Assembly: GCF_016836705.1 (NCBI RefSeq)
Contig: NZ_JAFCGY010000001.1
Location: 1,240,001 to 1,304,000 of the forward strand
DNA length: 64,000 nt
From: Mesorhizobium caraganae
GTDB lineage: Bacteria > Pseudomonadota > Alphaproteobacteria > Rhizobiales > Rhizobiaceae
Direction of reading: 5' to 3'
The position numbers were made by a program, and so were the translations under genes. The notes below the pieces were generated by a model. The model saw only the letters and a list, made by a program, of their open reading frames with translations, was not told where the DNA came from and did not search any database. This document shows, piece by piece, positions 49,086 to 57,966 of the stretch (position 1 is its first letter; every line of letters starts with the position of its first letter).

Positions 49086-49134
49086 AGCCCGGCGCCGGCT
49101 TTCCTTCCCTGCTGCGCCGGTGTTTAGTCCGGCC

Positions 49135-50046
49135 ATGGCCTTCACCATCCGCCAGTTGCAGTTCTTCATTGCCGTCGCCGAGCAGGGCACGGTGTCAGGC
49201 GCGGCACAAAACCTCTCCATCTCGCAATCCTCGGTCACCGAAGCGATCAAGGAGCTGGAAAGCGATCTCGGCGTCGAACTGTTCGAGCGCCACCCGCGCG
49301 GCCTCAACATCACCCACAAAGGCCACCAGTTCTTGCGCCATGCCACCAAGATCCTGGCCGACGTCTCCGATGCGCGCCGGGCTTTCTCCGACGACCAGGT
49401 GGTGGCGGGCGGCCGGCTACAGCTCGGCGTCACCTCGCTGGTCGCCGGCTATGTGCTGTCCGATCTTCTGGCGCGCTACCGCCGCGCCTATCCCGGCGTC
49501 GACGTCTCGGCCATCGAGGACAATGGCGACTATCTCGAGCACCTCCTGATCGGCGGCAAGCTCGATATCGCCGTCATGGTCACCTCCAATTTGCGCGACC
49601 GCACGGCGCTGCAGTCGGAAATCCTCGAAGTTTCGGCCTACCGGCTGTGGGTGCCGCTCAGCCACAAGCTGGCCAGCGCCGACATTATCGGCATTGGCGA
49701 CATTGCCGGCGAACCGCTGATCATGCTCACCGTCGACGAGATCGAGGAAAGCACCGGCAAGCTTCTGGCGGCGATCGGCGCCAAGCCGCATGTCGCCTTC
49801 CGCACCCGCTCGGTCGAAGCGGTGCGCAGCCTCGTCGCCACAGGCGCCGGCGTGGCGCTGCTGCCCGACCTCGTCTATCGGCCCTGGTCGCTGGAAGGCG
49901 ACCGCATAGAATCGCGCGATATTTCAGGCACTTTGCCGGTCGTCCAGGTCGGCATGGTCTGGCGCCGCGGCTCCGGCCTGCCGCAGGCGGCACGCGACTT
50001 CATCGGCCTTGCCCAATCGCAGCGGACGGTACGTCAGCAGCGTTGA
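49135..50046 (+). CDS. LysR family transcriptional regulator
   Basis: A 303-residue LysR-type regulator. The helix-turn-helix contains MAFTIRQLQFFIAVAEQGTV and GAAQNLSISQSSVTEAIKEL; the effector domain follows from about residue 90 (LQLGVTSLVAGYVLSDLLAR). ATG 49135 was chosen because the family starts there; a GTG five codons earlier is possible. It lies 210 bases upstream of the polyamine-type ABC genes in the same direction, with a textbook LysR box between, and is the likely activator of that operon. Confidence 0.9.
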   Translation: MAFTIRQLQFFIAVAEQGTVSGAAQNLSISQSSVTEAIKELESDLGVELFERHPRGLNITHKGHQFLRHATKILADVSDARRAFSDDQVVAGGRLQLGVTSLVAGYVLSDLLARYRRAYPGVDVSAIEDNGDYLEHLLIGGKLDIAVMVTSNLRDRTALQSEILEVSAYRLWVPLSHKLASADIIGIGDIAGEPLIMLTVDEIEESTGKLLAAIGAKPHVAFRTRSVEAVRSLVATGAGVALLPDLVYRPWSLEGDRIESRDISGTLPVVQVGMVWRRGSGLPQAARDFIGLAQSQRTVRQQR

Positions 50047-50063
50047 TCGGATGTGCAGCTATC

Positions 50064-50080
50064 TATCGGAAAAACCGATA
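50064..50080 (+). promoter_or_regulatory. LysR-type binding box
   Basis: Perfect inverted repeat TATCGG-AAAAA-CCGATA. It contains the T-N11-A core (T 50066, A 50078) with complementary ends, the standard LysR recognition pattern. It sits 177 bp upstream of the substrate-binding protein gene, a usual activation-site distance. Confidence 0.75.
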
Positions 50081-50256
50081 TCGTGTTTCTGATAAATCAA
50101 TTTGCGAAACCGGAATTTTCCAAGCACTTTTCATTTCAGGGACCGAACCGTCGCTAGAGCGGTAAGTGTTCATCGGACGAACTGACACTTTTCAGCCTGC
50201 GGCTGACCGCAGCGAAGACCGGCTTCGTAGTCAGGCGCCAAAATGGGAGATTGACG

Positions 50257-51411
50257 ATGAATTCATTTCTGAAGACGTGCGTGGCTTTGACGGTCGCGCT
50301 GACCTTTTCCGGTCAGGCCGTCGCCCAGGTCAAGGAGCTTGGCAAGGGCGAAGGCGAGGTCAGCATCGTTGCCTGGCCCGGCTATATCGAGCGCGGCGAA
50401 ACCGACAAGGGCTATGACTGGGTGACCTCCTTCGAGAAGGAGAGCGGCTGCAAGGTCAACGTCAAGACCGCCAACACGTCCGACGAGATGGTCTCGCTGA
50501 TGAATGAGGGCGGCTTCGATCTGGTCACCGCTTCGGGTGACGCCTCGCTGCGCCTCGTTGCCGGCAAGCGCGTGCAGCCGATCAACACCGATCTCATCCC
50601 GAGCTGGAAGAGCGTCGACGACCGGCTGAAGGATGCGCCTTGGTTCACCGTCGACAAGGTGCATTACGGCGTTCCCTATCAGTGGGGCCCGAACGTCCTG
50701 ATGTACAACACCGATGTCTTCAAGGAAGCGCCCAAGAGCTGGAACGTCGTCTTCGAGGAAATGAACCTGCCTGACGGCAAGTCGAACAAGGGCCGCGTCC
50801 AGGCCTATGACGGCCCGATCCACATTGCCGATGCCGCCAACTATCTGATGTTCCACAAGCCGGAACTCGGCATCAAGGACCCCTACGAGCTGAACGAAGA
50901 CCAGTACAAGGCGGCGCTCGAACTGCTGCGCGTCCAGCGCACGCTGGTCGGCCGCTATTGGCATGACGCCGCTATCCAGGTCGACGATTTCCAGAACGAA
51001 GGCGTCGTCGCCTCGGGTTCCTGGCCATACCAGGTCAACACGCTGGTCGCGGCCAAGAAGCCGGTCGCCTCGACCGTGCCGGAAGAAGGCGTCACCGGCT
51101 GGGCCGACACCACCATGATGGAGGCCGATGCCGCGCACCCGAACTGCGCCTATATGTGGCTCGAACATTCGCTGTCGCCCAAGGTGCAGGGCGATGTCTC
51201 GGCCTGGTTTGGTTCGTTGCCGGTCGTTCCCGCTGCCTGCAAGGGCAACGAGCTTCTGACCGACGAAGGCTGCAAGACCAACGGCTACGACAATTTCGAC
51301 AAGATCAAGTTCTGGAAGACCCCGGTCTCGAAGTGCGCCACGCAGAACGACCAGTGCGTGCCCTATTACCGCTGGGTGTCGGACTATATCGGCGTCATCG
51401 GCGGACGGTAA
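50257..51411 (+). CDS. Putrescine/spermidine ABC transporter substrate-binding protein (YdcS-like)
   Basis: A periplasmic polyamine-binding protein of 384 residues. The signal peptide is MNSFLKTCVALTVALTFSGQ with cleavage after AVA. The mature sequence (VSIVAWPGYIERGETDKGYD, then VTASGDASLRL and GKRVQPIN) closely follows E. coli YdcS rather than PotD or PotF. GGGAGA six bases before ATG 50257 supports this start over TTG 50251. It is the first gene of the ABC operon; hairpin repeats separate it from the ATPase gene, which would favour higher expression of this component. Confidence 0.92.
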   Translation: MNSFLKTCVALTVALTFSGQAVAQVKELGKGEGEVSIVAWPGYIERGETDKGYDWVTSFEKESGCKVNVKTANTSDEMVSLMNEGGFDLVTASGDASLRLVAGKRVQPINTDLIPSWKSVDDRLKDAPWFTVDKVHYGVPYQWGPNVLMYNTDVFKEAPKSWNVVFEEMNLPDGKSNKGRVQAYDGPIHIADAANYLMFHKPELGIKDPYELNEDQYKAALELLRVQRTLVGRYWHDAAIQVDDFQNEGVVASGSWPYQVNTLVAAKKPVASTVPEEGVTGWADTTMMEADAAHPNCAYMWLEHSLSPKVQGDVSAWFGSLPVVPAACKGNELLTDEGCKTNGYDNFDKIKFWKTPVSKCATQNDQCVPYYRWVSDYIGVIGGR

Positions 51412-51422
51412 TTTCGCCTTTA

Positions 51423-51539
51423 CCCTCCCCCTTGTGGGGAGGGTCGACGCGCAGCGTCGGGGTGTAGGCCTGTCCGATAGGCCGCGCCATCACCCCCACC
51501 CGCGGCTTCGCCGCGACCTCCCCAATCGAGGGGGAGGTC
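51423..51539. repeat. Palindromic repeats inside the ABC operon
   Basis: Hairpins CCCTCCCC / GGGGAGGG (51423-51443), CGCGGC / GCCGCG (51501-51515) and GACCTCCCC / GGGGAGGTC (51515-51539) lie between the binding-protein and ATPase genes. Similar CCCTCCCC stems recur at 56400-56540. Confidence 0.75.
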
Positions 51540-51588
51540 GGGTCGCGCGCGACATCAGAAGATCAACCAGGCAACAGACTGGCAACCC

Positions 51589-52587
51589 ATGACCTCGGCC
51601 GTTTACTTCCAGAAAGTGTCTCGCCATTTCGGCAGCGTGCGTGCCGTCGATGCGGTCGATCTCGACATCGTGCCGGGCGAGTTCTTCGCCATGCTCGGCC
51701 CCTCGGGGTCCGGCAAGACGACGTGCCTGCGCCTCATCGCCGGTTTCGAGCAGCCGACCTCGGGCTCGATCTCGATCTTCGGCGAGCGCGCCGAGGGCGT
51801 GCCGCCCTATCGCCGCAACGTCAACACGGTGTTTCAGGACTACGCGCTGTTCCCGCATCTGAACGTCCTCGACAACGTTGCCTACGGGCTGATGGTCAAG
51901 GGCGTAGGCAAGGCCGAACGGCAGAAGGCGGCGGAAGAGGCGCTGTCGCTGGTGCGTCTGCCCGGCTATGGCGCTCGCCGTCCCGGCCAGCTCTCCGGCG
52001 GCCAGCGCCAGCGCGTCGCGCTTGCTCGTGCGCTGGTCAACCAGCCCAAGGTGCTATTGCTCGACGAGCCGCTCGGCGCGCTCGATCTCAAGCTTCGCGA
52101 GAACATGCAGGAAGAGCTGAAATCGCTGCAGAAGGCGCTCGGCATCACCTTCGTCTTCGTCACCCACGACCAGGGCGAGGCGCTGTCGATGGCGGATCGC
52201 GTCGCCGTTTTCAATGACGGCAAGATCATGCAGATCGGCACGCCGGAAGACATCTACCAGCGTCCGAAGACACGTTTCGTCGCCGATTTCGTCGGCTCGT
52301 CCAACGTGCTGCCGCCGGATTTCGTCCAGCGTTACTCCGGCCAGCACCGCTGGGGCAGCTTGCGCCCTGAATCCATCCGCATAGGCCGCGCTGCGAAAGG
52401 CGATGGCGTTGCCGCGCGCCTGGTCGGAACCAATTATCTCGGCGCCACCACGAAGCTGGCGCTCGACGCAGACGGGCTGCGGCTGCACGCCATCGTGCCG
52501 GCCGGCACAAAATTGCCGGCGGAAGGCGAAGCGGTGATGCTCACCTTCAACCGCGAGCATCTGCATTTGATGGACGAGCTGGCATGA
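51589..52587 (+). CDS. Polyamine ABC transporter ATP-binding protein
   Basis: A 332-residue PotA/YdcT-type ATPase. Walker [15 protein letters not shown]-loop [12 protein letters not shown], signature [16 protein letters not shown], Walker [13 protein letters not shown] and the switch His in [15 protein letters not shown] are intact. A C-terminal TOBE-like domain (about 240-332) ends in [11 protein letters not shown]. It energises uptake by the two permeases that follow; its stop overlaps the first permease start by 4 bases. Confidence 0.94.
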   Translation: MTSAVYFQKVSRHFGSVRAVDAVDLDIVPGEFFAMLGPSGSGKTTCLRLIAGFEQPTSGSISIFGERAEGVPPYRRNVNTVFQDYALFPHLNVLDNVAYGLMVKGVGKAERQKAAEEALSLVRLPGYGARRPGQLSGGQRQRVALARALVNQPKVLLLDEPLGALDLKLRENMQEELKSLQKALGITFVFVTHDQGEALSMADRVAVFNDGKIMQIGTPEDIYQRPKTRFVADFVGSSNVLPPDFVQRYSGQHRWGSLRPESIRIGRAAKGDGVAARLVGTNYLGATTKLALDADGLRLHAIVPAGTKLPAEGEAVMLTFNREHLHLMDELA

Positions 52588-53552
52588 GCCTCGACGCCGC
52601 CATGCCGCGTGCCACAGCTCCCGCCATCCTGCCCGGCAGCGGTGGCATGCGTGGTGCGCTCTCCGACCTGTTTTGGCGTCGGCCGCAACTCCTGCTCTTC
52701 CTCATGCTGGCGCCGCCGGTGCTGTGGCTGGGCATTGTCTATATCGGCTCGCTGTTCGCGCTGCTGGCACAGAGCTTTTTCTCGATCGACGAATTCTCCG
52801 GCCTCATCAACCATGAGTTCACGCTGAAGACCTATGGCGACCTGTTCCAGGCCGCCAATCTCGACATCATCCTGCGCACGATGACGATGGCGGCGCTGGT
52901 CACGCTGGCCTCGGCCATCATCGCCTTCCCAATCGCCTACTACGCGGCGCGCTATGCCCGTGGCCGCTGGAAGGCGCTGTTCTATCTCGGCGTCATGCTG
53001 CCGCTGTGGTCGAGCTACCTGGTCAAGATCTATGCCTGGAAACTGATCCTCGCCAAGGAAGGCATTCTGACCTGGCTGCTCGCCAAATTGCATCTGCTCT
53101 GGGTGCTCGATGGCTGGCTGTCGCTGCCGGTCGTGGGCGGCAATTCGCTGTCGGTCTCCGCCACCGGCACCTTCATCGTCTTCGTTTATGTCTGGCTGCC
53201 CTTCATGATCCTGCCGGTGCAGGCGGCATTGGAGCGCGTGCCCGGCAATCTGGTCGAGGCCTCTTCCGATCTTGGGGCGTCGCCGGGCCAGACCTTCCGC
53301 AACGTGCTGTTCCCGCTGGCACTGCCCGGCATCGTCGCCGGCTCGATCTTCACCTTCTCGCTGACGCTGGGCGACTACATCATCCCGCAGATCATCGGCA
53401 CATCTAGGCTGTTCATCGGCCAGGCCGTCTATTCGCAGCAGGGCACCGCCGGCAACATTCCGCTCGCCGCCGCCTTCACCGTGGTGCCCATCATCATCAT
53501 GGGTTTCTACCTCTGGGGCGCCAAGCGCATGGGGGCCTTCGATGCGCTCTGA
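52584..53552 (+). CDS. Polyamine ABC transporter permease (PotB/YdcU-like)
   Basis: An inner-membrane permease of 322 residues with about six helices. The ATPase-contact EAA-like loop reads [20 protein letters not shown] with the typical Gly. [20 protein letters not shown] is the first periplasmic region. It is coupled to the ATPase gene by a 4-base overlap and to the second permease by an 11-base overlap. Confidence 0.92.
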   Translation: MSLDAAMPRATAPAILPGSGGMRGALSDLFWRRPQLLLFLMLAPPVLWLGIVYIGSLFALLAQSFFSIDEFSGLINHEFTLKTYGDLFQAANLDIILRTMTMAALVTLASAIIAFPIAYYAARYARGRWKALFYLGVMLPLWSSYLVKIYAWKLILAKEGILTWLLAKLHLLWVLDGWLSLPVVGGNSLSVSATGTFIVFVYVWLPFMILPVQAALERVPGNLVEASSDLGASPGQTFRNVLFPLALPGIVAGSIFTFSLTLGDYIIPQIIGTSRLFIGQAVYSQQGTAGNIPLAAAFTVVPIIIMGFYLWGAKRMGAFDAL

Positions 53553-54357
53553 CGGTTCGCAATCCGCCCCGCTCGGCCTCAAGATCGCAGCCGCCTGCGG
53601 CCTGCTCTTCCTGCATCTGCCGATCCTCTTGATCTTCGTCTACGCCTTCACCACGGAAGAGAAGAGCTTCGTCTGGCCGCCGCCGGGGCTGACCACGCAA
53701 TGGTTCGCCGTCACCTGGAACCGGCCGGATGTCTGGCAGGCGCTGTCGCTTTCAGTCCGCGTCGCCGCCATCTCGACGGCGATTGCCTTGATACTGGGCA
53801 CGCTGTGCGCCGCCGCCGTGTCGCGGACAAAATTCTTCGGCCGCGAGACCATCTCGCTGCTGGTCATCCTGCCGATAGCGCTGCCCGGCATCATCACCGG
53901 CATCGCGCTGCGCTCGGCCTTCTCGCTGGCCGATATCCCGTTCTCGTTCTGGACGATCGTGCTCGGCCACGCCACCTTCTGCGTCGTCGTCGTCTACAAC
54001 AATGCGGTTGCCCGCTTCCGCCGCACCTCGGGCTCGATGATCGAGGCCTCGATGGATCTCGGCGCTGACGGTTTCCAGACCTTCCGGCATGTCGTGCTGC
54101 CCAACATCGCCACCGCACTGCTTGCCGGCGGCATGCTGGCCTTCGCGCTGTCCTTCGACGAGGTCATTGTCACCACCTTCACCGCCGGCCAGCAGCAGAC
54201 CGTGCCGATCTGGATGCTGGAGGAGCTGATCCGTCCGCGCCAGCGCCCGGTCACCAATGTCGTGGCCATGGTCGTGGTGCTGGTGACGCTGCTGCCCATC
54301 CTGTTTGCCTATTACCTCACCCGCGACGGCGACCAGATCGCCGGTTCGGGCAAATAA
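53542..54357 (+). CDS. Polyamine ABC transporter permease (PotC/YdcV-like)
   Basis: The second permease, 271 residues with about six helices. The EAA loop is [20 protein letters not shown], followed by [21 protein letters not shown], a PotC/YdcV hallmark. With the previous gene it forms the heterodimeric channel. The start lies inside the end of the first permease gene. PatD-like aldehyde dehydrogenase follows 27 bases later in the same direction. Confidence 0.92.
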   Translation: MRSDGSQSAPLGLKIAAACGLLFLHLPILLIFVYAFTTEEKSFVWPPPGLTTQWFAVTWNRPDVWQALSLSVRVAAISTAIALILGTLCAAAVSRTKFFGRETISLLVILPIALPGIITGIALRSAFSLADIPFSFWTIVLGHATFCVVVVYNNAVARFRRTSGSMIEASMDLGADGFQTFRHVVLPNIATALLAGGMLAFALSFDEVIVTTFTAGQQQTVPIWMLEELIRPRQRPVTNVVAMVVVLVTLLPILFAYYLTRDGDQIAGSGK

Positions 54358-54383
54358 CGTCAGTTCGTAAGGGAGAGACGTCC

Positions 54384-55811
54384 ATGGACACCCAGATGCT
54401 GATCGGCCCGAAATTCGAGAACGGCGCCGAGACCGAGGAGCCGATCCTCAATCCAAAGACCGGGGCGACCATCCTCAACCTGCCTGAAGCCAGCCAGGCG
54501 CAGATCGGGGCGGCTGTCACTGCCGCCGAGCAAGCGTTCGTCTTGTGGTCACGCACCACGCCGGCGCAGCGCTCCGGCTATCTCCTCAAGATCGCCGACC
54601 GCATCGAGGCCGAGGCCAAGGAGTTCGCAGCCCTCGAGGCGCTGAACTGCGGCAAGCCGATCAATGCCGTGCTCAATGACGAAATCCCCGCAATCGTCGA
54701 CTGCTACCGCTTCTTTGCCGGTGCGGTGCGTTCGATGCCCGGCGTAGTCGCCGGCGAATATCTGCCCGGCCACACCTCGATGGTGCGGCGCGACCCGATC
54801 GGCATCGTCGCCTCGATCGCGCCCTGGAACTATCCGCTGATGATGATGGCGTGGAAGCTGGCGCCGGCGATTGCCGGCGGCAACACCGTCGTCTTCAAGC
54901 CGTCGGAACAGACGCCGCTGACGGCGCTGAAACTGGCCAGGATCCTGGCCGAGGTGCTGCCCAAAGGCGTCGTCAATGTCGTGCTCGGTCGCGGCGACAG
55001 CGTCGGCAACACGCTGATCAATCACGCCAAGGTCAACATGATCTCGATCACCGGCGATGTCGCCACCGGCAAGAAGGTGCTGCAGGCGGCCGCCAAATCG
55101 GTCAAGCGCACCCATCTGGAGCTCGGCGGCAAGGCGCCGGTCATCGTCTTCGATGATGCCGACCTCGGCGCCGTTGTCAATGGCCTGCGCGCGTTCGGCT
55201 ATTACAATGCCGGCCAGGACTGCACCGCAGCCTGCCGCATCTATGCCGGCAAGAAAATCTACGACAAGCTCGTCGCCGACCTGTCTTCGGCCGTGTCGAC
55301 TATCAAATTCAATCAGCCGGACGACACCGAAAACGAGATCGGCCCGCTGATCTCGCGCCGTCAGCGTGATCGCGTCTCGAGCTTCGTCGAGCGTGCGTCG
55401 GAACTGAAGCACATCGAGATCACAACAGGCGGCAAGCCGGGCGAGGGCTCCGGCTTCTACTACCAGCCGACGGTCGTCGCCGGCGCGCTGCAGGAAGACG
55501 AAATCGTGCGCCGCGAAGTCTTCGGCCCGGTCGTCTCGATCACCCGCTTCTCCGAGGTCGACGAGGCCGTGAACTGGGCCAATGACAGCGACTACGGCCT
55601 GGCGTCATCGGTGTGGACCAAGGACGTCTCGCGCGCCATGGCGACGGCTGCTCGTCTTCAGTACGGCTGCACCTGGATCAACACTCACTTCATGTTGACC
55701 AACGAGATGCCGCATGGCGGATTGAAGCAATCAGGCTACGGCAAGGACATGTCGCTCTATGCGCTGGAGGACTACACCGCCGTGCGGCATGTGATGGTAG
55801 CCCACGCCTAG
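54384..55811 (+). CDS. patD: Gamma-aminobutyraldehyde dehydrogenase (PatD/YdcW-like)
   Basis: An NAD-dependent aldehyde dehydrogenase of 475 residues that oxidises 4-aminobutanal to GABA in putrescine breakdown. The nucleophile is Cys280 in [17 protein letters not shown] and the general base Glu246 in [20 protein letters not shown] binding includes APWNYPLMM and [15 protein letters not shown]. Long stretches such as [16 protein letters not shown] and WINTHFML match the YdcW pattern better than betaine aldehyde dehydrogenases. The E. coli ydcSTUVW order is preserved here, which supports the call. No putrescine aminotransferase gene is in the window. Confidence 0.9.
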   Translation: MDTQMLIGPKFENGAETEEPILNPKTGATILNLPEASQAQIGAAVTAAEQAFVLWSRTTPAQRSGYLLKIADRIEAEAKEFAALEALNCGKPINAVLNDEIPAIVDCYRFFAGAVRSMPGVVAGEYLPGHTSMVRRDPIGIVASIAPWNYPLMMMAWKLAPAIAGGNTVVFKPSEQTPLTALKLARILAEVLPKGVVNVVLGRGDSVGNTLINHAKVNMISITGDVATGKKVLQAAAKSVKRTHLELGGKAPVIVFDDADLGAVVNGLRAFGYYNAGQDCTAACRIYAGKKIYDKLVADLSSAVSTIKFNQPDDTENEIGPLISRRQRDRVSSFVERASELKHIEITTGGKPGEGSGFYYQPTVVAGALQEDEIVRREVFGPVVSITRFSEVDEAVNWANDSDYGLASSVWTKDVSRAMATAARLQYGCTWINTHFMLTNEMPHGGLKQSGYGKDMSLYALEDYTAVRHVMVAHA

Positions 55812-55856
55812 CGCTTGAGCGCGCAATACAAGCATTCAACCAGGGAGGAAATAACC

Positions 55857-56342
55857 ATGCATCGCCGCCAGTTTCTGACAACCGCAGCCATCGCCGCGAC
55901 GCTTTTCGCCACGGCGCCGTCCTTAGCCGCCGATACTGCGCAATCGGTGGTCGAAGCCTATCTCGCCGCCTGGAATGCGCATGACTCGGCCAAGGCCGCC
56001 GGCTACTTCGCCGACGACGTCACCTATTACGACGCCTCGGTCGGCAAACCGGTCAAAGGCAAGGAGGCCGCCAAGACCGGCGTCATCGACAATTTCCTCA
56101 AGGCCGTTCCAGATGCCGTCTGGACGATGAAGGGTGCGCCCGTCGTGGAGGGCGATCGCGTCTCGTTCGAATGGGAGTTTTCCGGCACCAATACCGGCGC
56201 CTGGGCCGACGGCACCGCCGCCACCGGCAAGAAGTTCTCCTTCACCGGTGCCTCGATGTTTTCGGTCAAGGACGGCAAGATCGCGACCCAGAGCGACTAT
56301 TACGACGCGCTCGGCTTCTACAAGCAGCTTGGTCTTATGTAG
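55857..56342 (+). CDS. Tat-exported SnoaL/NTF2-like protein
   Basis: A 161-residue protein with a twin-arginine signal (MHRRQFLTTAAIAATLFATA, cleavage near SLAA), followed by an NTF2-like cone fold of the SnoaL type (VVEAYLAAWNAHDSAKAAGY, FSFTGASMFSVKDGKI). AGGGAGGAA precedes the start at ideal spacing. It follows patD by 45 bases. Export through Tat suggests it folds, perhaps with a ligand, in the cytoplasm. No catalytic role can be assigned. Confidence 0.85.
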   Translation: MHRRQFLTTAAIAATLFATAPSLAADTAQSVVEAYLAAWNAHDSAKAAGYFADDVTYYDASVGKPVKGKEAAKTGVIDNFLKAVPDAVWTMKGAPVVEGDRVSFEWEFSGTNTGAWADGTAATGKKFSFTGASMFSVKDGKIATQSDYYDALGFYKQLGLM

Positions 56343-56353
56343 CAGCGCCGCTT

Positions 56354-56604
56354 CCCTTCTCCCCGTTGCCGGCGGGGCGATCGCATATGGATTCTTACGA
56401 AGATAGACCCCACCCTAACCCTCCCCACAATGGGGAGGGAATGCTGCCGCGCTCTTACTCGGCGTCAAAACGTCGGCAATCTGCCGATGTCAGGCCAACG
56501 AAGTCTCCCTCCCCCTTGTGGGGAAGGGTTAGGGGTGGGGGTAGATCGTAGAGCGAAAGCCCCGGTCTCCTATGCGATTGCCCCTTCGTTGCCGGGGAGA
56601 AGGG
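56354..56604. repeat. Nested inverted repeats, about 250 bp
   Basis: Outer arms CCCTTCTCCCCG...ATCGCATA (56354-56392) pair with their inverse at 56569-56604. Inside, CCCCACCCTAACCCTCCCCA (56408-56427 region) pairs with the inverse near 56516-56541. The structure looks like one palindromic element inserted between the halves of another, in the gap between convergent genes. Confidence 0.7.
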
Positions 56605-56613
56605 CGTCAGCCA

Positions 56614-56928
56614 CTACTCCACGATGCGATAGATGTTCCACATGCTGGTTCCCGACACGACATAGGGCTCCATCTCCTTGCCCCATTTGGCGTGGGCGTC
56701 AATCTTGCCGATCTTGGCGAAGAACGCCTCCAACTGGGCCAGGCTCTCGACCTGGTGATGCGACTCGACCGTCGCCTCCCGCGCACCAATCGAGCCGGTC
56801 ATGATCTGGAACTTGAGGTCGGCGATTCCGACCTGAGAGCCGATTTCGCGCTCCCATTTCTTGAGCAGTTCAAGCACGGTCTGCTTGTGCCCGAATTTGG
56901 CGTCGATCTGCCATCTGGCGCTGAACAT
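56614..56928 (-). CDS. Small protein of unknown function, possible dimeric alpha-beta barrel
   Basis: A 104-residue soluble protein (MFSARWQIDAKFGHKQTVLE...). Its alternation of strands and helices and a length near 100 suggest a ferredoxin-like or NIPSNAP-type dimeric barrel, but no family is recognised with confidence. AAGGAGG before ATG 56928 fixes the start and rejects the longer frame. It is 10 bases behind the NTF2-like gene in the same direction, so co-transcription is likely. Confidence 0.7.
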   Translation of the reverse strand: MFSARWQIDAKFGHKQTVLELLKKWEREIGSQVGIADLKFQIMTGSIGAREATVESHHQVESLAQLEAFFAKIGKIDAHAKWGKEMEPYVVSGTSMWNIYRIVE

Positions 56929-56938
56929 GTCGGCCTCC

Positions 56939-57301
56939 TTACTCGTCCCAGGCTTGCACGACGGTCTGTCGTGCAATGCGGCCGTTCTTCAACTCCAGCA
57001 TCGCTGCGCAGAACACTTTCGTCCCGTCCGGATAGGCGCAGGCCTGGGTGAAGGCGAGGTTGTCGCCATCGGCGATGGTGGTGTCCACCTTGTGGGTCAT
57101 TGCCCGGCTGCAGATATCGTCCCAGAACGTGCTGATCGCCGCCCGGCCGCGGATCTCGCGCGGCTTGCTCGGCGGGTTGTTGCGATCGATCACCCGCACC
57201 AGCGCATCGTCGGCATAGAAGCTCGCCAGCATCCTGCCGTCCCGCCCTTCGATCGCTTTCTTGATCGCCGCGCCGTCAACGCTTTGCGTCTTGGTCAGCA
57301 T
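56939..57301 (-). CDS. NTF2-like (SnoaL/SgcJ-type) protein
   Basis: A 120-residue NTF2-fold protein of the SgcJ/EcaC type. IKKAIEGRDGRMLASFYADD and RGRAAISTFWDDICSR are typical. The start at 57301 has GGAGG directly upstream; a Met four codons earlier lies within that ribosome-binding site. A 14-bp palindrome GCCCGTCGACGGGC (57315-57328) lies just before it. Function unknown. Confidence 0.8.
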   Translation of the reverse strand: MLTKTQSVDGAAIKKAIEGRDGRMLASFYADDALVRVIDRNNPPSKPREIRGRAAISTFWDDICSRAMTHKVDTTIADGDNLAFTQACAYPDGTKVFCAAMLELKNGRIARQTVVQAWDE

Positions 57302-57346
57302 TTTTTCCTCCATGGCCCGTCGACGGGCGGTTGATGATCAGAAGCA

Positions 57347-57371
57347 CTGCCCGGCGCCCATCGCCGGGCAG
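57347..57371 (-). terminator. Hairpin after the AhpD-like gene
   Basis: A 9-bp stem CTGCCCGGC / GCCGGGCAG begins 7 bases after the stop of the 57378-57857 gene on the minus strand. No U-run follows, so it may be a weak or factor-dependent terminator. Confidence 0.4.
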
Positions 57372-57377
57372 GGTCTT

Positions 57378-57857
57378 TCACTGCGACTTGGCTTTGACGG
57401 CCGCGAACACACCGTCGGTCTGCTGTTTGAAGGTCGCGAAATCGACCTGGCTGCCGTTGAGCATCGTCGACCAATGGCGCACGATGGCCGCCATCGCGAT
57501 CGCCTCCTTGATCTCCTCATCGGTCGCGCCATTGAGCTTGGCTGCCTCGGTATGGAAATAGATGCAGTACTGGCACGGGATCTGCGAGGCGACGGCCAGC
57601 CCCATCAGCTCCTTGGTCTTGCCGTCGAGCGCGGTCTTGGGGTTGAGCTGCACGCCCTTGATCTCGGCCCAGGCGCCGGCAACCGCGACATCCGGCAGCG
57701 TCTTGAACATGTCCGGCACCGAGCCGAGCGTCGCCTCGATGTCCTTGTAAGCGGCGGTCGCCGCGGCATCCTCGGCCTTGGCAGGGGCGATGGTGAACAG
57801 CGCGCCAACGCTTGCCGCGATCATCAGCGATTTGATCGACCTGTTTGACTTCAGCAT
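57378..57857 (-). CDS. Exported carboxymuconolactone decarboxylase/AhpD-like protein
   Basis: A 159-residue AhpD-fold protein with a signal peptide (MLKSNRSIKSLMIAASVGAL, cleavage near AKA). The active-site motif IPCQYCIYFHTEAA contains the Cys-x-x-Cys and downstream His of AhpD-type disulfide reductases. Exported members are unusual because the fold is normally cytosolic. GGAGG before ATG 57857 fixes the start. It precedes two small unknown genes on the same strand and may share their transcript. Confidence 0.85.
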   Translation of the reverse strand: MLKSNRSIKSLMIAASVGALFTIAPAKAEDAAATAAYKDIEATLGSVPDMFKTLPDVAVAGAWAEIKGVQLNPKTALDGKTKELMGLAVASQIPCQYCIYFHTEAAKLNGATDEEIKEAIAMAAIVRHWSTMLNGSQVDFATFKQQTDGVFAAVKAKSQ

Positions 57858-57966
57858 TGCATCCTCCGTTCGCAGCGCCTTCCCGGCGACATCCGCCTGG
57901 GCTGCATGGAGAGAATTGGTAGCGCCTGCGCGCCCTTGGCCGCTTCGCCCGAAAGCGCCATGGCTC

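Noticed and set aside
52434..53582. 382-residue minus-strand frame opposite the permease
   Set aside because: It is charged and Gln/Arg-rich with no motif, and lies opposite a clear permease gene.
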